From Sanderia malayensis (Eukaryota; Cnidaria; Scyphozoa; Semaeostomeae; Pelagiidae), in the NCBI GenBank assembly GCA_013076295.1, contig RQOL01000718.1, forward strand, positions 2,170,001 to 2,234,000: a stretch of 64,000 nt of DNA, in the 5' to 3' direction. Each line of letters opens with the position of its first letter. The stretch's first letter is position 1. The notes under the pieces were generated by a model. The model had not been told where the DNA came from, did no database searches, and saw only the letters and a list, made by a program, of their open reading frames with translations. Shown piece after piece: positions 13,301 to 31,715 of the stretch. Both the position numbers and the translations under genes were made by a program.

Positions 13301-14629
13301 CTTAACATGAAGTTGCTGAATCAAGTTGAGAATTCTCTCATCTTCTTTGCATCTTTTACCCTGGGGGCCACAGAGGGGTTGAGAGCTCCTCAACAATGGC
13401 ACCTAAGAAGAGAATTGAAGCAATAAGAAATTAATCTTAATTCTTATCCATTCATCATCTCCAATTGTTTTTCCTTCAATTATAAGGGTTCAATTATAAA
13501 CACTGTCTAGCTTCTGGCAAACAAGATTCAGCTGTAATTGTGTCAGAAAATTAGAGTCTGCAATTACATGAGTGGAAAAAGGAAAGAATTCGCCAGCCTG
13601 CACCCAGTTGAAGAAGGGTATACATAGAAGGGTATACCCTTCCTCAATTGGGTGTAGGCTGCATGCAGGCTAAGCGTTTACCTTTCTCTTGTTGAGATAA
13701 GCAAGCAACGGAACTCTCCCGTCCTGTCTAAATGTCGCTGACTTTAATATTAGATCATCGGTAACATTCTTCGACACAATGACAAGCTCTGGATATGTTT
13801 TGCTAACCTATAACGAAAGATAATATGCATATCAGTAACCTGGCATAGAAGGAAAATAGAAATCTACAACCATTTCTAATTTTTAATAATTATTTGACCT
13901 TGAATTCAGAATTAAGGGAGGATATTCTCCAATCATTGCTGCCTTCTATAAGCTTTTCCAATTCTGTTTGCATCTGGTACAATTTCCAGCCTTCTGATAT
14001 TATTTTAAAGTCAAGCCGATGGAAAAATGGATAATACCATGTTGGATTTTCTAAAAGAAAGATTATTATCAACAATTTAGAGCAGATTGACATTATATGG
14101 ATACAATCTTATTTACTATTAAACTACAGCATCTCACAAAATTAATCTTAAGCATTGAAGTAAATGGTCTATATGGTTAATGTATGACACACATCATTTC
14201 TTACCCAGAGTTGAAAGAGCCTCAATGGAAGCTGCAATGTTTGCAGCATTTTCTGTTCCAGGAATTCTGAGTTTAAAAGATGAAAAATCTTTGCACAAGA
14301 TTGTCAGAACTCCAATGTGACCAGTAAACTTCTTTTTTACTTCTTCAATCTCCATATAGAGAAGCTGAAAATTATCAAGGTGATAACATAACAACAGGGT
14401 AGTTAAAATAACGTTTTTAGCATAAAAAGAGCTAAACTCACCATGAGGAAGAAAATACTTGACCACAATAAAGCATACTTACCATCATTTCGTCTTTTTC
14501 GGAAGCTCTAGAGGAAAATATGAGATGATGGCTTGTAAGACATAGTGTGCCTTCAATTAGGGGCACATGCAACCTTCTCAGAATAACATTGTCAACTCGT
14601 GTTGTTTTTATCAATTCAGCAAACTCCAT
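10391..14629 (-). CDS. MTMR9: Myotubularin-related protein 9 (inactive phosphatase), about 12 exons
   Basis: The product is a myotubularin pseudophosphatase. In animals MTMR9 binds and stimulates the active lipid phosphatases MTMR6 and MTMR8, which remove 3-phosphate from phosphoinositides on endosomes. Exon 1 (14483-14629) starts MEFAELIKTTRVDNV, almost the vertebrate start, and opens the PH-GRAM domain. Later exons give IAASIEALSTL, YPFFHRLDFKIISEGW, WRISSLNSEFKV, LRSSQPLCGPQGKRCKEDER, AWLSKLESSGWL, VPVLVHGDGGVDMTLVITSL, REWLWAGHPFSRR, SSFEYNENLLCMLCKHSYASQFG and NPLYEFNEETLSPSVAPQSL. A last short exon (10391-10442) encodes REYNELCSQLEKANIAD and the stop, finishing a C-terminal coiled coil. 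The active-site loop reads HGDGGVDMT instead of HCxxGxDRT, so both the catalytic Cys and the Arg are missing, as in the whole MTMR9 branch. The gene appears intact. Confidence 0.93.
13594..13661. repeat. Intronic hairpin (imperfect inverted repeat)
   Basis: Two arms of about 30 bases (CAGCCTGCACCCAGTTGA... and its near reverse complement ending ...TGGGTGTAGGCTG) flank a loop of about 6 bases. GAAGGGTATAC is repeated on both sides. It lies in an MTMR9 intron and may be a small folded-back transposon remnant. Confidence 0.75.
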
Positions 14630-15044
14630 TCCTCTCTCAGTCCAAGGTCCATGAAAACATAAAACGTCGTGAAAGTCGTACTCTTTTGAATTTCGGGCTG
14701 TCTTTACCCTACTAAGCCCATCGCATAAAACCTTGGATGGAGGGATTGGTTCATCCGCTTCCGTTTGAATATTTTGTCACCAGTTTTCCCAAGCTAATAA
14801 GGCCTAAGTTTGACTCCTCCCCTCTTTTTGTGGCTTTGAGATACCTCCTCAAGCAATAATCAATACTTTCTGCCAACTCCAGGAAAAATAAAGATATATG
14901 CAACTGGTTCTCTTTTACAAATTTACCCCTGCCAATTCATGAGTGGTGCCAAGATACCAAAACAAGTACCATATTCTATCAATCGCTTGTGTCTTTTGCT
15001 TGTCACTGCATGCACTGTCCACTTCCGCTCCAAACGTTGCACGA

Positions 15045-15060
15045 GACTCATTACATTGCG
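15045..15060 (+). repeat. Single arm of the GACTCAYTACATTGCG inverted-repeat family
   Basis: GACTCATTACATTGCG followed by TCCC matches the terminal inverted repeat of the small elements at 22989-23103 and 23909-24013. No second arm is found close by, so this is probably a broken copy. Confidence 0.5.
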
Positions 15061-15299
15061 TCCCTGTGCTGCTCTATAGTTTTAATTCATTTGGTGAAAT
15101 TGAATTAAAAATAAAAGTAAAAAAATATATATAAGTAAAAAAAGATAAAAATATAATAATAATAATAAATGAATAAAAATAAAAGTACGCTCACACTGCC
15201 TTGTGTATACGCTTGGATTCCCACCCTTAGCATCACCCTAGACTCTTGGGTGTTGCACGACCACGAGCTCTTGCGAGTACATATTAGATGAAGTTTAAC

Positions 15300-15492
15300 T
15301 CTCGAGCATCATGGCGGAGCCACTGAAATCCATTGAAGGTTTTGTTTGCCCAAAGGCTGGTCTCTCACACCAGCGCATCCAACATGCTGTACTGCCACCA
15401 CAACATATTGACCGGGCCGGTGATTGGGTGGGACTCGAACCCAAAACCTTCGGCCTGCCACGCCGACGCCCCACCATTGGACTATCCAGTCA
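15300..15492 (-). mobile_element. tRNA-derived SINE (tRNA-like head at about 15422-15492)
   Basis: Read on the minus strand, the head has a tRNA-like fold. There is an anticodon stem TCGGC/GCCGA around the 7-base loop GTGGCAG (U33 present, apparent anticodon GGC). It is followed by the B-box-like arm GGGTTCGAGTCCC and an acceptor that pairs apart from one mismatch. The outermost T-stem pair is mismatched. The sequence runs on into an unrelated tail of about 120 bases with no terminator just after the tRNA-like part. This suggests a SINE or tRNA pseudogene rather than a working tRNA. Start and end are approximate. Confidence 0.6.
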
Positions 15493-16578
15493 AACATATA
15501 TATGGACGATAAGTTATAGTCTATAAAAGTTGTGAGCACATACAAATGAAAGTTAGTAAAAATAAAATTTTAATAAGATAAATAATATAAATGAATAAAA
15601 ATTAATGCTCTTCCAATATACTGAGAAAATGACTTCAAAACTTTCACAGAAAGGAATTTGTCTCACCACACATATATGACTGGGTCAACTTGAAGTGGGT
15701 TAAAGCCCAAATTAATATCTTATATTAGCAATTACAAAAGAAATTGCTTATGCTTATACTCAATTATAATATACAACTGGATTCCACAGAACCAGAAAGT
15801 TAACCATAACGAGAGTCGAGCGAACGTGTGTCTTTGAGATGGGGCACATTGGAATTGTTTCTTTTAATCCTCCGCACGCAACAGCCATAAATATGCCTTC
15901 CATGAAAATGGATTGACGAATCTTGCGGTGACTTATTATTGAAAGTGCATTTTCATTGCCGCTGTATGCAATGTGACGCACTTCACCGTACGAAAACGCA
16001 TTTCAACGTATCAAGTCAAGTCACACCCATATCCACAGTGTTGTTCATGCACGTTCTCAGTCGTTAGCTGGTTTGATACATTTTATGATGCTTCTTTGCA
16101 ATGTTTCTTTGTTTTATTTCTTTGATGTTGCCAATTGTTGTTATTGTTGTTAGCAAACTTGTCTTCGGGCACTTCGGGCGTCCTCTGTGTCCTTCTTCTT
16201 CCATGAAAAGGTACATGTCTGTCCAGTATTTAACTCCATACAAGAGTTTGTTGCAACTGTTGCAAAGCATCAGCAGGGGTTCTCCTATCTGAGCCGCGAC
16301 GCAGTTGGCTTTCATTTGTCAATCAACTTCAAATGTCACGTTTATGTCAATAAAACAATGATCGATCAGGATCACTCACATCCGTTTTTCAATACAAGGT
16401 AAACACCTCGCCTGCACTCCCACAGAATCCAACGAAATATGTAAGTAATTTCCTTGTGAATGTCGTAAACGTGTTTGCACAAACTGAGAAGTAGGTGTAT
16501 AAAAAGACAAAGATAAATAAGCTAGAGATAATTTTGAAGCAGTAATCTGTAAAGTTGAGCTGAACAAAACAAAACAAG

Positions 16579-19502
16579 ATGCCGTTCAATAATTTTGTTG
16601 CGACGAACGTCTGCCAAGTTCCAGCACATGGTGAAACAACAAGGCCTTGCAACAAATCAAGCACTCAAGGATGCCATGATGAATTGGGCATGCTTTACGA
16701 GGGACGATTACAAAGATATTGTCTGCTTCTTTCAAAGGTAAATGCTGTTAATATGATGCATTGTCATTTTGGTTACACTAATTATTAATCTGAGACTGGT
16801 CATAAACAAAGCCACGCTCAAACAATTTCAAATTTGAACACCAGAATTGGAAGGTCCATTGTTTTTAAAGTGTTTTTAAAATTTGATTTGGTCTTGTTGT
16901 CAAATCTTTTGTTATATTGATACAAAGCATTTTGACTAATAGCTCATTTATTGAATTTTTATTTAAAATGGAATACCTTTCGGAAAATTTTTTTATTTTC
17001 ACAAACAAAGGAAATCTCCCAGCCAGCATATTATTTTCCAAAGTTTTTGTAATTGGGCACATATTTCACTTCACTTTCGTGTTTTTCACTTAAATTCGCC
17101 TTTCATCTTGTTATTGACGTGTATTTACAAAATAAATTCTTGCGATGGTCAACAGATTAGGGCAAATACGAGACAATAGATATCTCTGCAATTTGTTGTC
17201 TATGAGTCATCTCATCTCCGATGCCAGCGAAATAGAAAGAATGCGTATACCTGCGTATATGCCACATAAGTTTAGGGTGGAGAAATTCGCGGATTAAAAA
17301 TCTCACTTTCACAAGCCCTACTTAATTGTAGCCACGTTGAAAGAAATTGTCCCCGCACGAATAATTATTGTTATTGCTATTTAATAATTGCTATATTTGT
17401 TTGTTTGTACACGCGATTGAAATCTAGACAATAATTATTTGATTTCTCCGAAAATTGAATGCTTCAGGTCGGGCAATGTATTTAGCTTTCCGCTTTGATC
17501 TCATGTGTTCCACATGTTTGTGATAGATTAACGGCTCAATTGACAGATGCCCTTGCTTCATGTGCTGTGACGCAAATGGTGCATCCTTCTGGTGCTATAA
17601 TTAGACTGTTGTAGCGTGTTTTGGCAATTTTTCAAATTCCTGGCTCCTTATTAATCGTTGTTAATTTGCTCTGCTCGTTTTGGTGAGGTTGAATTGAAAA
17701 CATTTTTATTTACGTGTGTTTTTGTTTGTTTACAGGAGAAGGAAGTCATTCAAAAAATGGTTAGTTTGAGGCCCCTTTGTGATTGCCCCTTTCCCAATAT
17801 ACCCTTTATTGTCCCCATATTCAAACAATTCATTTCATGGTTACCCTTTGATCTGCACTCTCTTCATTCTACCTTTGTGTTTAATTCCAGGGCTTTATCA
17901 AAAACACTGAACGAAGACTGCGTTCAAGAACGTTTGACGAAGGGGACTTCAAGAAAGGTACGACCACATCATTTTTCCATTCTCTGTAACGAAGTGACGT
18001 AAAACTATGAGACAAATATGGAGACATTTCCGTGCACATTTTCCCCTTTTACCCTGGTCTTCAAGTCCAATCACTTTACGTTTCCCAGTTTTTTTCCCAC
18101 AATTCTTTTTTCTTCTCAAGCCTATCAATCGATTTTATTGAAACCCAACCCATGGAATCATGTGGATTTTATACAAACAATCATGTTCCGTTACATCAAT
18201 AATCAGTCAGCGGCAGAAACATATAAACAAACAACTCTGTTTGATAATTGAACATGGAAATTATCAATCATTCCATACGCTGCGAAATGCTTTTAGGAGG
18301 TGATGGCCGATGAGCCATTCCAATGTGAACCACTGTTATCATATCCGGCTTTTATGCACCTTGTCCCACCCCAGCTCAAGTCATTATGACCAACTGTGCT
18401 TTAGGAAAGAAAGCCGACTGTATCAACGAGGATCTAGATTCTGTGGGAAAATGGGAAAATTATCAAGAATATATATTTGTGCATTTCCTTTTAATGATTC
18501 TGATTACTAAGTGACTTGTCAAACATGTAGTGGACACAAATCATAGGACACTGACGACTTTCACGCATTACACGCATCTCCCCCCCCTCTTTAAGCAGAA
18601 TGGGGTTGAATAAATCCTGCAAAAAACATTTGATTTGTGTCCACTATTGTGCCTCCTACCACCCTGTTTCGACCATAGATGCTATGATCATTATATATCA
18701 ATCACATATTTTCATTTATAGATGACAAAACAAAACAGTTTCAAAAGGACGATGTGAAAATGTTACGTGAAGAAATTCCGTTAAGGCGCCATTCATTGTA
18801 TTGCCAACCTGTCATGCGTCGCTCGAAGTATGCTCCTTCCCACTCTCCTTCCAATTCGGTGATAGCTAGTAGCAGTCAACGCTCCTCCGCTGAATCCGGG
18901 CGGAGATCGTCACAGAATTGCGAAACGAAATTTCAACAATACAAAAGACACTCGCTAACACTACCCAGCAAGATTGAAACTCCAAATAAGGTAGGAATGA
19001 GAGAGACAATGGTGTTGACAAAGTTTCTGATGCTGTTGCATACTAATGTATTGCAGCGTTATCATGAAGGAAGTTATGATGATTAGTTTGATAATGTTAA
19101 AAGGCTATAAGCATTTATTGTAAGCTCTCCCCCTCTGCCAAACCTCCTTCTCTATTAAGCCTTCTTTTCCAATAAGCCCTCGGAACCTCAAAAATGAAAT
19201 AACCCCCCTTTTGGGGGGGGCTTAGTAGATATTTACGGTATTGCTGTTTCTTATTGTTTCTTTTTTCTTTTTTTCTGAAGGAGTCGAAGAGTAAGCGAAG
19301 GCAAGAGGAAATGCAGAAGAAAGCCCAGCATCGGGTCGAAGCTTTGAAGTCACTAGAAACAGACTGCATCAAAGCAAAACAGTTGATGAATCGTTTCAAG
19401 TCACTTTCGACGACAAATTTGGACATGGCTGGAAGAAAAGAGGAAAATAACAACCTCAACGTGAAGGAAGATAAACGCAGAGTCCACTCGTGGCACATAT
19501 GA
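16579..19502 (+). CDS. Unrecognised spliced gene, basic/coiled-coil product
   Basis: I do not recognise this gene. Exons inferred from splice signals and phase are: 16579-16737 (starts MPFNNFVATN, ends LLLSK, donor GTAAAT); a micro-exon at about 17736-17759 (EKEVIQKM); about 17891-17956 (GFIKNTERRLRSRTFDEGDFKK); about 18721-18990 (DDKTKQFQKDDVKMLREEIP..., rich in Ser and Arg with RRHS and RRSK sites); and about 19281-19502 (ESKSKRRQEEMQKKAQHRVE... to HSWHI and a TGA stop). The last exon is strongly charged and looks helical or coiled coil. Phases agree across all junctions. The first exon is the weakest part, since an overlapping frame from an ATG at about 16629 (MVKQQGLATN) also looks protein-like but cannot be joined without a stop. 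A TGTAAATA site, the Pumilio target motif, lies just downstream at about 19536. Confidence 0.5.
18528..18646. mobile_element. Small inverted-repeat element (MITE), TAGTGGACACAAATCA ends
   Basis: TAGTGGACACAAATCA at 18528-18543 is repeated in perfect inverted orientation at 18631-18646. The element is about 119 bp with no coding capacity. It sits in an intron of the unrecognised gene at 16579-19502. The sequence inside the left end (TAGGACA) also matches the right end of the element at 41641-41817, so this is a family. Confidence 0.75.
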
Positions 19503-20408
19503 CTTTCATAACACTGTAGAACTTCCGTTGGGAAGTGTAAATACAATGCAATATATTAATCTTAATGTTTATTAGACGGGGGTGGAACAATCAAAGTCTG
19601 GAAATAAGAGTAAACAAGCAGGCATTTTATTGTGAAAATGCTTTCTTGTTAGAACATTTGATCTTTCTGGAAAAAATTTTCGAATTGATCGTCAGAACAA
19701 GCAATGCCTTTAAGAACAGAAAGAATATATATATAAAAAGCTATTAGCCCATTAGCCTTTTATGTTATCTATTCAGAAGCTTGTCAAAGTGGCAGGAGGG
19801 CTTTTCAGGCTCTCTTGCAAGTTCTTTTAATTCAAACCTCTCCTTGCCCGCTAATAAAATTCCCACCCCACCCCCACCCCTTATTTACCTTATGTATTGT
19901 ACATAATCTGTATAAAAATCGACGTGCAAGATAACTCTCTTGCGAGATTTTAGACGCAGCATTGTGCACGAGCAAGCAACGCAGAGAAAATCGAAATTCT
20001 AAAAATCCCAAGGCTTTCCCGTTAACGACCCCAGAAATATTTCTTTTGTATTGATCGCGTGTTTTTGCTTTAATGTGCATGCCAAGACATATTAATGATT
20101 TAAATTGAAATTGTTAATGTTTTTATTGATTCTTAATGCGCAAACCAGTGTCTGTCTCAATTATGTCTGCATCTTTTGGGGTAACAATTTTAAGGGAAAG
20201 GGTTACCTGACATGCATTTGCGTGTGAGCCTCGAGTTGAAGCGGCTGAATCGAGGTCAACCATACGTGTTCAACAAGCATGTCTTTTTTTATGGCACGTT
20301 CTCTTTTGTCTTTTTGAGACTTTTAGGCCAAGCTTTTGGGAGCTGCGTCCTTGTTATCTTTTTATTTTGACAAGAAACTCTTGTTTTTTGCTGCATTAGG
20401 CCGAAGAG

Positions 20409-27466
<7,058 letters not shown>

Positions 27467-28944
27467 ATATTGAGCGAATTAGAAGCAACTGGAAATCAGA
27501 CTTTTATTACTAATTGATTATATTAGCAAAAAATTAATAACAGAACTTTTGGAAAGCAGAGCCCTCTTGGGTGAATATAGAATTTCATTAAATTTCTCTT
27601 AAAACGACTTTTTATCTCGAGATCTGTTGTTATATAAAATAAAACGAAGTGAGGAAACATTGAAAATGTATTTCTTATATTTTTCTCTGATACTTGCCTT
27701 AATGGGTTTTGTGGAGGCGTAAGGACAAATGGATATGGGTGTGTTTATTGGTAACGATGTTTCTAACAATTTTAATGGGGTTGATGATAACAATAATGAA
27801 TCTAATGGCAATATGACTAAATTGATGATCATGACCATGTTTATGATAAGTTTAGTCATGATGATAACGAGGCTAAGCGTTTTCACTCATGCACTCTATG
27901 TTGTTCCTCCCACCTTGTATCATAGCCCATTAACCCTTCCAACTTGAATGAGCCCCATCGGTGGGTTTAATCAAGAATTTAGGGCGTATAGACGTGTTTA
28001 CACTTCACAAACTGGTCCGGGCTGATTCGCTTGGTGTGCTCATTGTGCTCAAGATTGAAGAAGCGTGTCTTTATATTTGAACTAGACTTCGTTACTATTT
28101 CAATACCGATAATCGAAGTGTCACATCTTCAAGTACCACAGACTCTGTCGTCACATCTCAAGAAATAACAAATATTAACTTTTATTTTTCCATTTTGAAT
28201 GTACTTTAACAATGATTATTATGAATAATGATTATTTTGAACAATGATTATTTCGAAACCATTCCGGCTTTGTGCATCGAAGGGGCAGTCCAGCTGGCTT
28301 TTGTCAAGGGGAAAACTTCCGTGACGTATTATCTTCCTAGTTTTGAGAAATGGTGAATGTCATGACGTTGGCACTTTCATTCATGTCTTGTCTTGTCATA
28401 CCAGAAACACTCCCTGGGCAGTAATTTATTTATTGAAGCAGTACATATGCACAACAGGCAATCCCTCTTTTGATCTGTTCATATTCGTTATTGACAGAAT
28501 GAAAGAATAAAATGATACTGTATAATCAGCATATGAACATGGATTTAATTTCGCTTTCCTGTCCTAACAATGGTATCCCTTTCATTTCTCTTTGTGCCTG
28601 CAAAGAAAATATTTTTCAAACAGGAAATACGTAATAGCACGATTTCACGCTCCACGCATCCGAAACCATTGTAATGGCAAAATGAGCCAATCAGCAGGCG
28701 AGATTTAAAAGGCAAGGAAATCCATACAAATACCAATTATGTCCTTGGCCCTCATTGCAGTGAAAGTAAAGGTTGAGGTTTCGTCACAATTCAACGACGA
28801 ATATTTTGAGAGAGAAAAAAATTCGACAATTCAAGCTAAATGTGATTGAGAATTTGTTACTTTCATAATCTAAGATTCATCTGGAGTTGTATTTCGTGTG
28901 TTAAGGGTTATCAACGATTGGTTTATAGTTTTTTGGCCTAAGAA
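27467..28944. other. Intergenic between STT3A and syndecan
   Basis: No conserved reading frame is seen. The left part would hold the STT3A 3' UTR. AT-rich imperfect repeats of AATGATTATT occur at about 28210-28255. The bases just before 28945 should include the syndecan 5' UTR and promoter, but I see no clear TATA element in a convincing position. Confidence 0.5.
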
Positions 28945-30003
28945 ATGAGTCGTGTGTGTTTGATTGCGTGCTTCTTGCTCATCTTCGGACTAGTGGCCTG
29001 CCAAGATGGCGATTTAAGTTTCATTAATGGTTCGGGAGATAAGCAGAGCTCTGGAGATGAGGATAAAATCATGACAACTGTGAAGGCACCAGTTCGTAAA
29101 GTAGTATTTACCACCAGAATTCCCGATGATACTGAAGTTGACAATGGCTCGGGCGAGGACAGCGACGGAGAGTCACCCAGGCCGACTAAAATTATCACGG
29201 ACACAGATGACACGGTCGAGGAGATTTCTGGCAGTGGCGAAGGCAGTGGAGTTGTTGATGTGAATACTAAGTCTCCTTGGGATATTGCTAATCCTACAAC
29301 GATGCCACAAAATACTAAACACGGAGTAACAACAAAGAAAATGGAGATGGTAACCGGAGAGGCCACAACTGATTTAATCGAAGAAATAACATCGTCAGGA
29401 GATGGGTATCCCACAATGATTCCACAAGAAGTTTCAACAAAGATGTTCGAGGCTACGACTGAAACAGTTGAAGAAATCACGCATTCAGGGGAGCATGTAT
29501 TCACCGTGCCTGCGAACACGATCGGAAATGAAATTTTCAATAATATCGAAACAACTTCTGCCGCACCGACAAGAACAAAGCCGCCAGTGTACCCTAAAAC
29601 ATCAGAAAATGATCCCGATGATCGTAACACGGTGGACAATATTCATTCTTCTACCAAGTCGCCAATGGGTCCTGAGGATAAGACGACAACAATGTCCAAT
29701 TCTCTTGAAAATAACAACAAACATCCAACTGAGAAATCTCCCGGCAAGGAAAATAACGCCGACACACAGAAGAGCAGAAATCCGAAGTCTAAAAAGAAGC
29801 CGGGATTGAGTTTTACAACCGGTATCATAATCGGCGTTATCACTGGAGCGATTCTCGCCATTTTAATAATCCTTTTCCTCGTCTATCGTCTGCGAAAGAA
29901 AGATGAAGGCAGCTACTTGCTCGATGAACGTTACTACGGTTCCGCTCCCTATGCAAGACAAGAGCCTGGCAGTCCAACAAGCGACAAGGAGTACTTTGCT
30001 TGA
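28945..30003 (+). CDS. SDC: Syndecan, single uninterrupted reading frame of 352 codons
   Basis: This is a cell-surface heparan-sulfate proteoglycan. A signal peptide (MSRVCLIACFLLIFGLVACQ) is followed by an acidic, Thr/Ser-rich ectodomain with glycosaminoglycan attachment sites of the D/E-rich SG type: NGSGDKQSSGDED, DNGSGEDSDGE, ISGSGEGSG and TSSGDG. The membrane segment is TTGIIIGVITGAILAILIIL and holds a GxxxG dimerisation motif. The tail starts RLRKKDEGSY, the conserved C1 region that binds ERM proteins and the cytoskeleton. It ends DKEYFA, the C2 PDZ-binding end, which in vertebrates is EFYA. The frame has no introns from signal peptide to stop, whereas vertebrate syndecans have several coding exons. 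The ATG is the first in the frame and begins the signal peptide. Confidence 0.96.
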   Translation: MSRVCLIACFLLIFGLVACQDGDLSFINGSGDKQSSGDEDKIMTTVKAPVRKVVFTTRIPDDTEVDNGSGEDSDGESPRPTKIITDTDDTVEEISGSGEGSGVVDVNTKSPWDIANPTTMPQNTKHGVTTKKMEMVTGEATTDLIEEITSSGDGYPTMIPQEVSTKMFEATTETVEEITHSGEHVFTVPANTIGNEIFNNIETTSAAPTRTKPPVYPKTSENDPDDRNTVDNIHSSTKSPMGPEDKTTTMSNSLENNNKHPTEKSPGKENNADTQKSRNPKSKKKPGLSFTTGIIIGVITGAILAILIILFLVYRLRKKDEGSYLLDERYYGSAPYARQEPGSPTSDKEYFA

Positions 30004-31715
30004 GCTGGGTTTCTTATTTAACATAGTATAAACAAACAAACACACGGCCAGAGCGTGTGTGAATAAATCTAAAACGTAAGATAACAACAATTTGTGTATA
30101 GCCAGACAAGAACATATTAGAATGAACTCTCTTCTGCGTTCTATAACAAGAATGACAATTGTGTAGTGGTTCACGGGTTGCTTACAGATTTGAGCTGTAG
30201 TAAGGAAGTTTTTTTCATGTGGTTTTTGTAATGCAGTCTTGAAACAAGTCATTTATAGAGTATTATGTTTAAATGTATTTTATTGCCTTTTACTTGTGAT
30301 TGTTTTGCGTTTCAATCATTTGTGTTTTGATCAAATTTTAAACAATACACATATTAAAACTACTTTAAGTTTTACCATATGTACTGCTTATATTTTTATA
30401 CATATGTATTGGGCTTGGTGAGGAATTTTCTACTCAATGTCCAAAAATTCATTTTTTTGACATAATCTAACTTATATTCATCAATTGAAAACATCTTTCT
30501 TGTATGTAATAATCTTTGTGTTTTTTTATCTCCAATTGTAGATGCATATCTTTTTTTCAATCACAAGTTCACATTGCTTTGATATGCATATTTTATAACC
30601 ACCATAACTTTATCTTACTGCAATGAAAAATCCACTATTGAAGATGAAGTGCGCCAAATATTACTTGCTGATTTTGAAAGTTAATTTCAATGTAAAAGTA
30701 AAAGTCGTTGGTTTGCAATTGTGGATTTTTATGCTTTTTCATTACTATTTATCCTATTAAGAATGATTCATAACTTATTACTTTGAAATGCTATTTGCAA
30801 CAAAGTAATCGTTTCTTACGAGAGGGAATATATTTTACTGCGTCACTGTCTCTTTTTCTGCTGGCTGCGACATTTGAGACACTTAAACTTGCATATTTGC
30901 GGGATAATTTAAGGTTACTTCAGAGACAAATAAAGTGCGATCAGTGAGTGCAAATGATCAATAATGGAACCCAAGCCTCTCGGGTGCTCCCTCCCCACGT
31001 TCTTCGCACTTCAGTGCATGTTAATACAAAATGGTGGCTCTTTACAAAAGTCTTCCTTCTCTTTCAAATCTCGGTGCATAATTTAATTTCTTACTCCAGT
31101 GCAGCCAGGCCCAAGTATTTATTTCTTCAACACCATAAATTTGCAAATTAAGGTATTTGTTACTATTTTCCTTCCATGCTTTGCATTATATTTTCAGGTG
31201 CACGATTAAATCCCTTTTAAGTGTTTCTCGCCTCTCTCTGTATTATCATTATCATATCATATGCAACATGTTGATATTGCCTTGCCTTGTCACCACGAGT
31301 GTCGAGCTCAAGACAACTTAATTGGCCTTTAAATGCTCTGAAGAATAATTTTTGCGAGTTTGCATTCTGAACGCTTATTTAGCAGCACTATGATATGTCA
31401 TTTAATTGCAAATTTAAGGACTCAGAAATCACAAGAAAAATACTTTTGTGGGTGTGTGTTTTGTCTGGTTTGAAAGCACGTGGTCTGAATTCCTTTGCAT
31501 ACATAGCCAATTCAGAGATATATTAAAAATGGGATGCGTTTAACTCCATCTGCAATATCAAAGAGGTCTACATCTTTTCTCAAGATTTATCATTAACAGT
31601 TAAAAACTTTCAGCAGCGTATTTAATAAATAATAAATATTATTTTCAACAAAACTTATGGTACATTATACTGATAGGCATAAGAGTTGGCACGCTTCTTT
31701 TTTGGCACAAGAAAT
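30004..31715. other. Intergenic between syndecan and GTF3C2
   Basis: AT-rich, with no conserved reading frame. It contains the syndecan 3' UTR at the left and presumably the GTF3C2 promoter at the right. An upstream non-coding exon of GTF3C2 could lie here but cannot be shown. Confidence 0.5.

Noticed and set aside
27729..27947. Met/Asn/Asp-rich frame downstream of STT3A
   Set aside because: It is made of GATGATAA-like low-complexity sequence on both strands with no conserved content.
28938..29639. 233-codon frame antisense to syndecan
   Set aside because: It mirrors the low-complexity Thr/Ser/Glu codons of the syndecan ectodomain.
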